Made by a program: the position numbers and the translations under genes. Of a stretch of DNA of 64,000 nucleotides, positions 1 through 6,658 are shown one piece after another. Origin of the DNA: Pelagibaculum spongiae (GTDB lineage Bacteria > Pseudomonadota > Gammaproteobacteria > Enterobacterales > Pelagibaculaceae); the NCBI RefSeq assembly GCF_003097315.1, contig NZ_QDDL01000004.1, positions 186,001-250,000 on the forward strand, given 5' to 3'. Under the pieces are notes generated by a model, which was not told the origin of the DNA, searched no databases, and worked only from the letters and a program-made list of their open reading frames with translations. Position 1 is the first letter of the stretch. Each line of letters opens with the position of its first letter.

Positions 1-1209
1 GGTTGGAGAGGGTTTGTCAGATTTCAATTAATGCTAGGGGTTGCTTTACTGCCCATGCAGCTTTTAGTGATTGGTGTTGGACCGGTAATGGCAATTTTAG
101 CCAATCTGCTTTTAGTACCCTTAGTGAGCTTGCTAATTTTGCCGCTGTCGTTGGTTTGCGGATTACTATTTGAAATCACACCTTTAACTTGGCTGTTGAA
201 TCATTTGGCAGATTTTTTCTGGTGGTGGTTGGAGTTGTTGCAAGGCAAAGGTTTGTTGTTTGCTTCGGGAAGCTTTTTATTAAAGTTAATCGGTTTAATC
301 TTGGTATTTATCGCTTTAATTCCTCTAGCGTGGCAGTGGCGAGGTGCACTTCTAATTAGTGGTTTATTGCTGGCATTCAACCAGCAAGTTATAAAGCCGC
401 AGCAGTTAATTGTTGAATTGATGGATGTTGGTCACGGTCAGGCATTAATTGTTCGAGATGATAAGCATTTAATCTTACTTGATACTGGGCCAGCATTGGG
501 GAATTTCAGCTCAGCAGAGCGGGTGTTGCTGCCTTACTTGCAGGCTAGGGGGTATTCGCAAATCGACTTATTAGTTTTGAGTCATCTCGATATGCGCCAT
601 GTCGGAGGAGCCGGGGTTCTTGCTACAGCAATGCCTGCCAAATTAACCTTGGCTGGTAACGCCAAGCAGATTAATCAAAAATGGTCATTGAATGCTTTGC
701 CGTGTAAGACAGGTGATAGTTATCAGCTAGGAGATATTCGAGTGTCTGTTGTGTTAGCAAAAACGACGGGCAGCGAAGACAAACAGAGTTGTGCGATAGC
801 GATTAATTACGGAAAAAGCCGCATATTAGTGATGGGGGATTTAGATAGGGTTGAAGAAAAGCGGTTATTGGATAATTTTCAGCTGACTACCAATGACCAG
901 CAATTGATTCTGTTACCCGGTAAGCAAGGGGCTAAGAATGCCAGTTCTGAGCGGTTTGTGAAACAGATCAACCCTCAAATTGTGCTAATTAGCACAGGTT
1001 TTAAGATTACTAATGAATTGCCCGATCGAAATGTATTACAACGCTATCATTTAAATGACGCCCAATTATTCAGTACTGCATGTGATGGGATGATTCAGCT
1101 GGTGGTTGATGCGGGAGGCTCGGTCAAACAGATCGCAACTTCCCGGCTTGAAAATCAGTATTGGAGGCTACCAAGACGCGCAAGTTGTCGAAGATTGAGC
1201 TCAGGTTAA
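1..1209 (+). CDS. comEC: ComEC/Rec2-family DNA uptake protein, C-terminal part (5' truncated by window)
   Basis: The frame is open from base 1, so the ATG at 31 is probably internal and the true start lies upstream. The first ~100 residues are strongly hydrophobic membrane segments typical of the ComEC competence domain. From about base 412 a metallo-beta-lactamase-like domain follows, with VELMDVGHGQ, LLDTGP, a SERVLLPYL stretch and VMGDLD. ComEC forms the inner-membrane channel that passes single-stranded DNA during natural transformation, and the C-terminal domain is proposed to be a nuclease. The usual SHxDxDHxGG metal motif reads SHLDMRHVGG (bases 580-609), so the second Asp is Arg. It ends 76 bases before exbB. 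The comEC-exbB-exbD-lpxK order matches Pseudomonas-type genomes. The family call is secure; activity of the beta-lactamase-like domain is uncertain. Confidence 0.88.
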   Translation, partial: GWRGFVRFQLMLGVALLPMQLLVIGVGPVMAILANLLLVPLVSLLILPLSLVCGLLFEITPLTWLLNHLADFFWWWLELLQGKGLLFASGSFLLKLIGLILVFIALIPLAWQWRGALLISGLLLAFNQQVIKPQQLIVELMDVGHGQALIVRDDKHLILLDTGPALGNFSSAERVLLPYLQARGYSQIDLLVLSHLDMRHVGGAGVLATAMPAKLTLAGNAKQINQKWSLNALPCKTGDSYQLGDIRVSVVLAKTTGSEDKQSCAIAINYGKSRILVMGDLDRVEEKRLLDNFQLTTNDQQLILLPGKQGAKNASSERFVKQINPQIVLISTGFKITNELPDRNVLQRYHLNDAQLFSTACDGMIQLVVDAGGSVKQIATSRLENQYWRLPRRASCRRLSSG

Positions 1210-1285
1210 ACTGCGGGGCTGACTTATCTATCTGCTGTGGTAGAGTTGTCGCCAAGAGAAGAACCGAAGCAAAAGGACTGTTCTG

Positions 1286-1942
1286 GTGTTTGAGATTATT
1301 AAGGCTGGCGGCCTCTTAATGCTGCCAATTGTTATTTGTTCCGTTGTTGCACTGACCATTATTGTTGAGCGTTTTTTCGCTTTGCGTGATGGCCAGGTTA
1401 TTCCTGATAATCTGGTAGCTAAAGTCTGGTTAAATGTGCAAAACAAAGAAATGAACGAAGAGAAACTGGCCGATTTACGCCACGGTTCTCCGATGGGTCG
1501 AGTGCTTGCTGCAGGTATCTCTAATTTGAATACCAGCCGCGAAGTAATGAAAGATGCGATCGATGAAGCTGGCCGCCATGCGGTCATTCAACTTGAGCGT
1601 TTTCTAAACACATTAGGAATTATTGCCTCAGTGTCACCGTTGCTGGGTTTGCTAGGTACCGTGATCGGTATGATCAAGGTATTTACTGCAATCACCACTG
1701 TTGGTGTCGGTAACCCAGCTGTTCTAGCCGATGGTATCTCCCAGGCTTTGATTACTACGGCTGCTGGTATGAGTGTGGCGATTCCTGCTTTGATTGCTCA
1801 CCGTTATTACCAGCGTCGAATCGATGAGCTGGCAATTACCATGGAGCAAGAAGCGGTAAAACTGGTCGATGTGATACATGGTGACCGCCGAAAGGATGAG
1901 CCAATGGATCATGCCGGGGGTAGCGCGGAGAGCGTCGCATGA
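1286..1942 (+). CDS. exbB: ExbB/TolQ/MotA-family proton channel subunit
   Basis: A 218-residue inner-membrane protein with three predicted membrane segments (about residues 8-30, 107-133 and 145-170). The segment LGIIASVSPLLGLLGTVIGM is characteristic of ExbB/TolQ. With ExbD it should form a proton-motive-force-driven motor that energises a periplasmic or outer-membrane partner. The start is GTG at 1286, preceded by an AAAAGGA ribosome-binding site at 1271-1277. The stop overlaps the exbD start (ATGA). No tonB or tolA homologue is adjacent, so the energised partner is unknown. A TolQ-type role is the alternative; the position beside comEC and lpxK favours the ExbB-like paralogue found there in Pseudomonas-type genomes. 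Confidence 0.9.
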   Translation: MFEIIKAGGLLMLPIVICSVVALTIIVERFFALRDGQVIPDNLVAKVWLNVQNKEMNEEKLADLRHGSPMGRVLAAGISNLNTSREVMKDAIDEAGRHAVIQLERFLNTLGIIASVSPLLGLLGTVIGMIKVFTAITTVGVGNPAVLADGISQALITTAAGMSVAIPALIAHRYYQRRIDELAITMEQEAVKLVDVIHGDRRKDEPMDHAGGSAESVA

Positions 1943-2364
1943 GCTGGCGGGCCAAAACTAGAAGGGATGAACTGACTCCCGATATGATGCCGTTAATTGA
2001 TGTAGTTTTTTTACTGCTGATCTTTTTTATGGTTTCAACTTCTTTTACCAGAGAAACCCAAATTACCTTGAGTTTGCCACAAGCTAATGGCCAACCAAGC
2101 GAAGTGATTGATGCACCGAAAGTGCTTGAAGTTAGTGTGGATGCACAAGGTTACTATTTTGTGAACTCACAAAAGCTGGTGAATAATAAGCAGCAAACCC
2201 TACAAAGGGCTATCGAGCAACAATCTGGTGGTGATTTAACCTTGCCGGTAATTATTAGCGCCGATGGCCAAGCACCGCATCAGTCGGTAGTGACCGCAAT
2301 GGATGTATTAGGCCAGCAAGGCTTCACTAAATTAAGAATTGCAACGAGAAAACCGGATGAGTAA
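1939..2364 (+). CDS. exbD: ExbD/TolR-family proton channel subunit
   Basis: A 141-residue protein with a short cytoplasmic N-terminus, one membrane segment (about residues 17-37) and a periplasmic domain, the ExbD/TolR layout. The segment holds the conserved Asp of the family (Asp21, in PLIDVVFLLLIFF), which carries the proton in ExbD. It overlaps exbB by 4 bases and lpxK by 8 bases, so the three genes are almost certainly co-transcribed and translationally coupled. It should assemble with the preceding ExbB subunit. The target protein cannot be inferred from the sequence. Confidence 0.9.
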   Translation: MSWRAKTRRDELTPDMMPLIDVVFLLLIFFMVSTSFTRETQITLSLPQANGQPSEVIDAPKVLEVSVDAQGYYFVNSQKLVNNKQQTLQRAIEQQSGGDLTLPVIISADGQAPHQSVVTAMDVLGQQGFTKLRIATRKPDE

Positions 2365-3373
2365 ATCGGCAGGTGATGTTCTACGCCGCTGGCTAGAACC
2401 TGTCTTTCTCTCTTTGTGGTATCAAGATCAAAACAAATGGCTGGGATGGTTGCTTAAACCGCTCAGCCATTTGTTTGATTTTATTGTTTGCCGCAAGCGA
2501 CACCAATATCTACTCGGTAAAAAAACTTCCTTTGCTGCGGGCGTTCCTACTATTGTTGTTGGAAATTTGACGGCGGGTGGCGCGGGTAAAACACCCCTTA
2601 CCCTATGGTTGATTGATTGGGCTAAAGACAATGGCTTTAACCCGGGTGTGGTTAGTCGAGGTTATGGTAGTAGTTCAGATCAGCTGCGGTTGGTTGATGA
2701 GCAATCAACTGCTGCGGATGTCGGTGATGAACCTTTAATGATGTTTTTACGTGGCCAAACAAAAGTAGCGGTAGGCCGTGATCGTGTCGCGGTTGCCAAA
2801 CTGCTGGTTGCCCAGGGCTGTGATTTACTGATTTGTGATGACGGCTTGCAGCATTATCGATTAGCTAGAGATATTGAAATTGCGGTTATTGATGGCCAAC
2901 GCCGTTTCGGTAACCAAAAAATGCTACCTGCGGGGCCGCTTCGAGAGCCAGTAAGTCGTTTGGACAGCGTTGATTTTGTGGTTTGCAATGGTAGCGCTGG
3001 CCGTTCGGGTGAGTTTGAAATGCAGCTGCAGCCTGGCAAACTCCAGCCGTTACATTCAGATGAAACGGCGCTGGCGCCGCAATTAGGAAAAGTTTTAGCG
3101 GTTGCTGGCATCGGCAATCCGCAGCGTTTTCATAATACGCTGACACAGTTAGGCTTTTCTCCAGAATTAAAAGCTTTGCCAGACCATCACCATTATCAAT
3201 TAGAAGATTTATCACCGAATGATGCTTTACCACTACTGATGACCGAGAAAGATGCCGTAAAATGTCGCCATCTGGAACGGCCGAACAGCTGGTATTTGCC
3301 GGTGACTGCCAAATTATCAAATGAGTTCTCCAGCCATTTGAAAACAAAATTAGCCGAGGTTACACATGGATAA
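2357..3373 (+). CDS. lpxK: Tetraacyldisaccharide 4'-kinase LpxK
   Basis: A 338-residue kinase that phosphorylates the 4' position of the lipid A disaccharide at the inner face of the inner membrane. A membrane-associated N-terminal region is followed by the P-loop [12 protein letters not shown] (residues 69-80) and the LpxK motif CDDGLQHY, then the C-terminal PDHHHY and MTEKDAVK motifs, all in the expected order. I chose the ATG at 2357 over the longer in-frame TTG at 2339: it is a standard start, gives the usual N-terminus, and overlaps the exbD stop by 8 bases as in translationally coupled operons. The length is normal. It is followed by ycaR and kdsB, the common lipid A/Kdo arrangement. 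The call is secure. Confidence 0.95.
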   Translation: MSKSAGDVLRRWLEPVFLSLWYQDQNKWLGWLLKPLSHLFDFIVCRKRHQYLLGKKTSFAAGVPTIVVGNLTAGGAGKTPLTLWLIDWAKDNGFNPGVVSRGYGSSSDQLRLVDEQSTAADVGDEPLMMFLRGQTKVAVGRDRVAVAKLLVAQGCDLLICDDGLQHYRLARDIEIAVIDGQRRFGNQKMLPAGPLREPVSRLDSVDFVVCNGSAGRSGEFEMQLQPGKLQPLHSDETALAPQLGKVLAVAGIGNPQRFHNTLTQLGFSPELKALPDHHHYQLEDLSPNDALPLLMTEKDAVKCRHLERPNSWYLPVTAKLSNEFSSHLKTKLAEVTHG

Positions 3374-3545
3374 GCGAGTATTGGATGTTTTGGTATGTCC
3401 ACTTTGTAAAGGCAAGCTGATCTTTAAAGAGCAGCAAAATGAATTATGGTGCAAGGCTGATCGCTTAGCCTATCCAATTAATGAAGATATTCCGGTGATG
3501 CTAGAAGAACAAGCACGTCAGCTAACTGGGGAAGAAGTGCAGTGA
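3366..3545 (+). CDS. ycaR: YcaR, small Trm112-like zinc-ribbon protein
   Basis: A short gene of 59 codons starting [18 protein letters not shown] and ending in EEVQ. It has the YcaR/Trm112 pattern: Cys11-Pro-Leu-Cys14, Cys29, and the [12 protein letters not shown] segment typical of the UPF0434 family. It overlaps the lpxK stop by 8 bases and its own stop overlaps the kdsB start by 4 bases (GTGA). The same gene sits between lpxK and kdsB in E. coli. Trm112 proteins are zinc-binding activators of methyltransferases in eukaryotes and archaea; the bacterial role is not well established, so I give no reaction. Confidence 0.92.
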   Translation: MDKRVLDVLVCPLCKGKLIFKEQQNELWCKADRLAYPINEDIPVMLEEQARQLTGEEVQ

Positions 3546-4297
3546 GTTTTCACGTCATCATTCCTGCAAGATATGCTTCTTCTCGATTGCCAGGTAAGCC
3601 ATTAGCCGATATTTGCGGCCAGACCATGATCGAAAGAGTCTGGCGCCAAGCGAAATTATCAGCTGCAGCAACCGTTACCGTTGCCACCGATGATCAACGT
3701 ATTTTCGATCTGGTTAAATCGCTCGGTGCAGATGTTGTGATGACCGCAGCTGGTCATCCGTCTGGCACTGATCGTTTAGCAGAAGCGATTGGCAAACTGG
3801 GGCTGGCTGATGATGCGGTAGTGGTTAATGTTCAAGGTGATGAGCCTTTAATTCCGCCGCAGGTCATTAATCAGGTTGCTGGGAATTTAAAACAGCGTCC
3901 AGATTATTCGATGTCGACATTATGTGAGCCTATTACAGATATTGAATCGATGTTTAATGCCAATGCTGTCAAAGTGATAGCTGATAAATCGGGTAAAGCG
4001 ATTTATTTTAGCCGCGCATCGATTCCATGGAATCGCGATGGTTTTTCATCGACTGAAAAGTCGATGGCACAAGATTCGCTGGCAGCGCGGCATATTGGTA
4101 TTTATGGTTATCGCGCCGGTTTTGTACGCCAGTTTATTCAATGGGGTGCATGTCAGCTGGAGATGCTGGAATCTCTCGAGCAATTGCGGGCGATTTATCA
4201 CGGCAAGAGCATTCATGTTGAAACTGCTTGTGCCGAGATTCCTCCCGGAATTGATAGCCCAGAAGATTTAGAATATGTGCGGAGTTTGTTGAGCTAA
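3542..4297 (+). CDS. kdsB: 3-deoxy-manno-octulosonate cytidylyltransferase KdsB
   Basis: A 251-residue cytoplasmic enzyme that activates Kdo with CTP to CMP-Kdo before its transfer to lipid A. The N-terminal nucleotide-binding motif [16 protein letters not shown] (about residues 5-20), the metal-binding [10 protein letters not shown] segment and the C-terminal GIDSPEDLE are diagnostic. Length matches the family (about 245-255). The GTG start at 3542 overlaps the ycaR stop by 4 bases; the next in-frame Met would remove the N-terminal motif. It is the last recognisable housekeeping gene before the accessory region. In Pseudomonas-type genomes a low-molecular-weight phosphatase and murB follow; they are absent here. 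Confidence 0.96.
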   Translation: MSFHVIIPARYASSRLPGKPLADICGQTMIERVWRQAKLSAAATVTVATDDQRIFDLVKSLGADVVMTAAGHPSGTDRLAEAIGKLGLADDAVVVNVQGDEPLIPPQVINQVAGNLKQRPDYSMSTLCEPITDIESMFNANAVKVIADKSGKAIYFSRASIPWNRDGFSSTEKSMAQDSLAARHIGIYGYRAGFVRQFIQWGACQLEMLESLEQLRAIYHGKSIHVETACAEIPPGIDSPEDLEYVRSLLS

Positions 4298-4308
4298 ACA
4301 TCTTATTT

Positions 4309-4362
4309 AATACCTGAATTTCCGATGGATCAAGGTGTTTGCTTGATCCACAATAGGTATTT
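4309..4362. terminator. Hairpin downstream of kdsB, possible terminator
   Basis: A perfect 9-bp stem TGGATCAAG (4326-4334) / CTTGATCCA (4342-4350) closes a 7-base loop. A second outer pairing (AATACCT upstream, AGGTATT downstream) can extend it. It lies about 30 bases after the kdsB stop, where a transcript end is expected. No clear T-run follows, so it is not a textbook intrinsic terminator; it could instead be a transposase-related palindrome. Confidence 0.4.
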
Positions 4363-4422
4363 GCCAGCCAAAGCTTTTTCTATGACCAGTTAAAAATATT
4401 CAATTTCCCCAATTGCAAAGCG

Positions 4423-4457
4423 CCAGCTAATATCAGTCAACCACTGAAATTAGCTGG
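4423..4457. repeat. REP-like inverted repeat upstream of the transposase gene
   Basis: Perfect 9-bp arms CCAGCTAAT (4423-4431) and ATTAGCTGG (4449-4457) are separated by 17 bases. The same AGCTGG/CCAGCT core recurs in hairpins downstream of the transposase gene. Transposases of this family typically act on short palindromes near their own gene, so this is a candidate target site. That role is inferred. Confidence 0.5.
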
Positions 4458-4469
4458 AGTGGAATCAAA

Positions 4470-4491
4470 TTATTAAGTGTTTGCTTAATAA
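4470..4491. repeat. Short perfect hairpin just before the transposase start
   Basis: TTATTAAG (4470-4477) pairs with CTTAATAA (4484-4491) around the loop TGTTTG. The loop and closing bases (AAG..TGTTTG..CTT) resemble those of the hairpin at 4326-4350. It ends 17 bases before the transposase ATG and may limit translation or serve as a recognition site. Function is not shown by sequence. Confidence 0.4.
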
Positions 4492-4508
4492 ATCGATCCA
4501 AATTCATT

Positions 4509-5537
4509 ATGCCTGCACCACGTGCCATTCTGTTCGATCCAAAAGCTAATCCGTTCATCCATGCCTGTTCAAGATGCGTTAGGCGAGGGTGGTTGTGCGG
4601 TGAAGATCCGACCATCGTTCCCGAGCTTCGACAAAACTACGATCACCGCCGCCAGTGGATTGTCGATCGGCTAGCCTTACTGGTGAAAGCCTTTGCGATA
4701 GAAGTAGCAGCCTATGCCATCATGAGCAATCACTATCATCTGGTGCTGTTTGTCGATGTTTCAAAAGCTCAAGAATGGACCGATGATCAGGTGCTGACTC
4801 AATATTGCAAAGTCTTTAAGGGCGAACGCTTGGTGCAGAATTACCTCGATTCTCGTAAAAGAAAAGCAATGACCTCTGCAGAAAAAAATATGGCAGTCAG
4901 TTTCGCTGATATTTACCGAGAACGACTAATGAGTATTAGCTGGTTTATGCGAGCAATTAACGAGCCGCTAGCCCGCAAAGCCAACGCTGAAGATAAATGC
5001 ACCGGCCGATTTTGGGAAGGTCGCTTTAAAGCACAAGCCTTGCTGGATGAACAAGCGCTGCTAACCTGCATGGCTTATGTCGATCTTAATTCACTGCGAG
5101 CAGGTATCGCCACAACCCCAGAAGATTCCGATTACACTTCGCTACAAGCCAGAATCAATATTAAAGAAAAACGAAACCTGAAATCGAGCTACCCCAGATT
5201 AAAATCGTTGCTTGAACCAAAAATGACAAAAGCACAACAAGCAAAGTGCTTACCTTTTAAATATTCAGATTACTTAGAACTTGTTGATACTAGCGCACGG
5301 ATGGCCCGCCATGATAAAAAACACCGCATGTCGCAAGATTTACCGCCAATTTTTAATCGACTGAAATTGCGAGTCGATGCCACCGAATGGGCCAGCACCA
5401 TGAGCGGTCGCGGGTTGTCGCTAATGAAACAATTTACTTCAGCGATTGGTAACTATGCCGACATATTAAAGTTCAAGCGACGTGCCCGAGAGCAATATAA
5501 ATATAAAGAACAAAAGAAAGGGTTAGACCCCACCTAA
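4509..5537 (+). CDS. REP-associated tyrosine transposase (Y1/HUH family, IS200-like)
   Basis: A 342-residue protein with the Y1 transposase fold motifs: the HUH metal site His75-Tyr-His77 in SNHYHLVLF, the RFWEGRFKAQ segment (residues 167-176), and the catalytic Tyr190 in AYVDLNSLRAGI. These proteins nick and rejoin single-stranded DNA at REP-type palindromes and are usually single-copy and domesticated rather than part of an insertion sequence. The C-terminal ~140 residues are an extension of unassigned role. The ATG at 4509 has no clear Shine-Dalgarno sequence. The last 67 bases of the gene are copied in the two tandem units downstream. Palindromes sharing the AGCTGG core lie on both sides, fitting the family. 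No terminal inverted repeats or target duplication mark a complete mobile element. Confidence 0.85.
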   Translation: MPAPRAILFDPKANPFIHACSRCVRRGWLCGEDPTIVPELRQNYDHRRQWIVDRLALLVKAFAIEVAAYAIMSNHYHLVLFVDVSKAQEWTDDQVLTQYCKVFKGERLVQNYLDSRKRKAMTSAEKNMAVSFADIYRERLMSISWFMRAINEPLARKANAEDKCTGRFWEGRFKAQALLDEQALLTCMAYVDLNSLRAGIATTPEDSDYTSLQARINIKEKRNLKSSYPRLKSLLEPKMTKAQQAKCLPFKYSDYLELVDTSARMARHDKKHRMSQDLPPIFNRLKLRVDATEWASTMSGRGLSLMKQFTSAIGNYADILKFKRRAREQYKYKEQKKGLDPT

Positions 5538-5764
5538 GCCCACCCTGTTAATTTCCTAACGACCCATTGAAGATATTTTGATGCGAGCGCTAGCTGGTAG
5601 GCATTACTACGCCAGCTATCCAATAATGTTTGCTGAAAAACCGTCGAATGAACACTGGTTTTGTCTTTGCAGACATTTTGGTGGACATTATTTTGATGCA
5701 TAATCGCCATAAGGCATTTTTTGGGGTGCAAAGAAAAAAGTTTGGCTGGCAGGGTTTTATTAAA
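5471..5764. repeat. Tandem repeat unit 1 (294 bp), starting inside the transposase 3' end
   Basis: First of three direct repeats. Its first 67 bases are the last codons and stop of the transposase gene; the rest is non-coding. It holds an imperfect palindrome at 5591-5618 (arms TAGCTGG and CCAGCTA) that includes a GTAG tetranucleotide. The period to unit 2 is 294 bases, and the first ~90 bases of both units look identical. Confidence 0.85.
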
Positions 5765-6068
5765 GTTCAAGCGACGTGCCCGAGAGCAATATAAATATAA
5801 AGAACAAAAGAAAGGGTTAGACCCCACCTAAGCCCACCCTGTTAATTTCCTAACGACCCACTGAAGATATTTTGATGCGAGCGCCAGCTGGTAGGCATTG
5901 CTGTGCCAGCTATTCAATGGTTTTTGCTTAAAAACCGTCGAGTAGACGATTGTTTTGTCTATGCAGACGTTTTAGTGGACATTATTTTGATGCATAATCG
6001 CTATAAAATGTTTTTTGAGGTTCAGAGAAAAAACTTTGGCTGGCAATAGTTAACTGCGATATATTGAA
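5765..6068. repeat. Tandem repeat unit 2 (304 bp)
   Basis: Second direct repeat, beginning with a copy of the transposase 3' coding tail including its stop codon but with no upstream transposase sequence. It contains the AGCTGG (5886-5891) / CCAGCT (5906-5911) palindrome. It differs from unit 1 by scattered substitutions. I see no credible gene on either strand. Confidence 0.85.
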
Positions 6069-6359
6069 GTTTAAGCGGCGTGCCAGAGCGCAATACAAAG
6101 AACAAAAGAAAAGGTTAGATCCCACCTAAAGCCATCCTGTTAATTTCCTAACGACCCATTGAAGATATTTTGATGCGAGCGCCAGCTGGTAGGCATTACT
6201 ACGCCAGCTATCCAATAATGTTTGCTGAAAAACCGTCGAATGAACACTTGTTTTGTCTATGCAGACGTTTTAGTGGACATTATTTTGATGCATAATCGCT
6301 ATAAAATGTTTTTTGTGGTTCAGAGAAAAAACTTTGGCTGGCAATAGTTAACTGCGATA
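6069..6359. repeat. Tandem repeat unit 3 (291 bp)
   Basis: Third direct repeat. The copy of the transposase tail is more diverged here (several substitutions and a short deletion), and the palindrome arms are AGCTGG (6184-6189) and CCAGCT (6204-6209). Its 3' half matches unit 2 closely through the shared ending AACTGCGATA. No gene is visible. Confidence 0.83.
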
Positions 6360-6658
6360 ATTAACTTAATGATCCAAGAAAATTTTTTCATTGAAGTGAT
6401 CCTGATGTGATTCAAGAGCCTAAATTGGCACACCCAAATATCTCCTCCAAATAATATATTGCAAAAGAATATCTAAGGCGAGTTACTTTAAGTAACCAGT
6501 TTTTTTTCAAAAAGAGCAAAATATCGCTGCCAGTTGAGTAAACAGGCTGTCAGTGAAATGTTACTATCAAACTCCCGTAGCAAAATAATAAAAATACGGA
6601 TGGCCAAGGAATTTCTGGCCGAAGCATGCCTGGATAACATAGGCTCGGGAGCAAGCTG
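6360..6658 (+). promoter_or_regulatory. AT-rich leader upstream of the NRPS operon, with a 15-bp palindrome
   Basis: A 299-base non-coding stretch between the repeat array and the first NRPS gene; it must hold the operon promoter unless transcription reads in from upstream. I find no convincing -35/-10 pair. A perfect palindrome, GTTACTTTAAGTAAC, lies at 6482-6496 and is followed within 5 bases by a run of eight T (about 6500-6507). This could be an operator or a weak intrinsic terminator acting as an attenuator. GGGAG at 6647-6651 is the ribosome-binding site of the first NRPS gene. Confidence 0.45.

Noticed and set aside
1228-1587. Minus-strand open frames opposite exbB, lpxK and the NRPS genes
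   Set aside because: They are antisense shadows of strongly supported genes and show no motifs of their own.
2339-2356. Longer LpxK start at the TTG at 2339
   Set aside because: The added residues do not resemble LpxK and the ATG at 2357 gives the normal N-terminus with a coupled start.
5534-5827. Minus-strand open frame of about 97 codons in the tandem repeat array
   Set aside because: It runs through repeat units and the copied transposase tail, has no recognisable domain and no ribosome-binding site, and is broken in the next repeat unit.
5471-6359. CRISPR array
   Set aside because: The repeat units are about 300 bases each, with no short repeats separated by unique spacers, and no cas genes are present.
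4509-6359. Complete IS200/IS605 insertion sequence
   Set aside because: No matching left and right ends or insertion boundary can be defined and no TnpB-type gene is present; the protein fits the REP-associated, non-IS branch.
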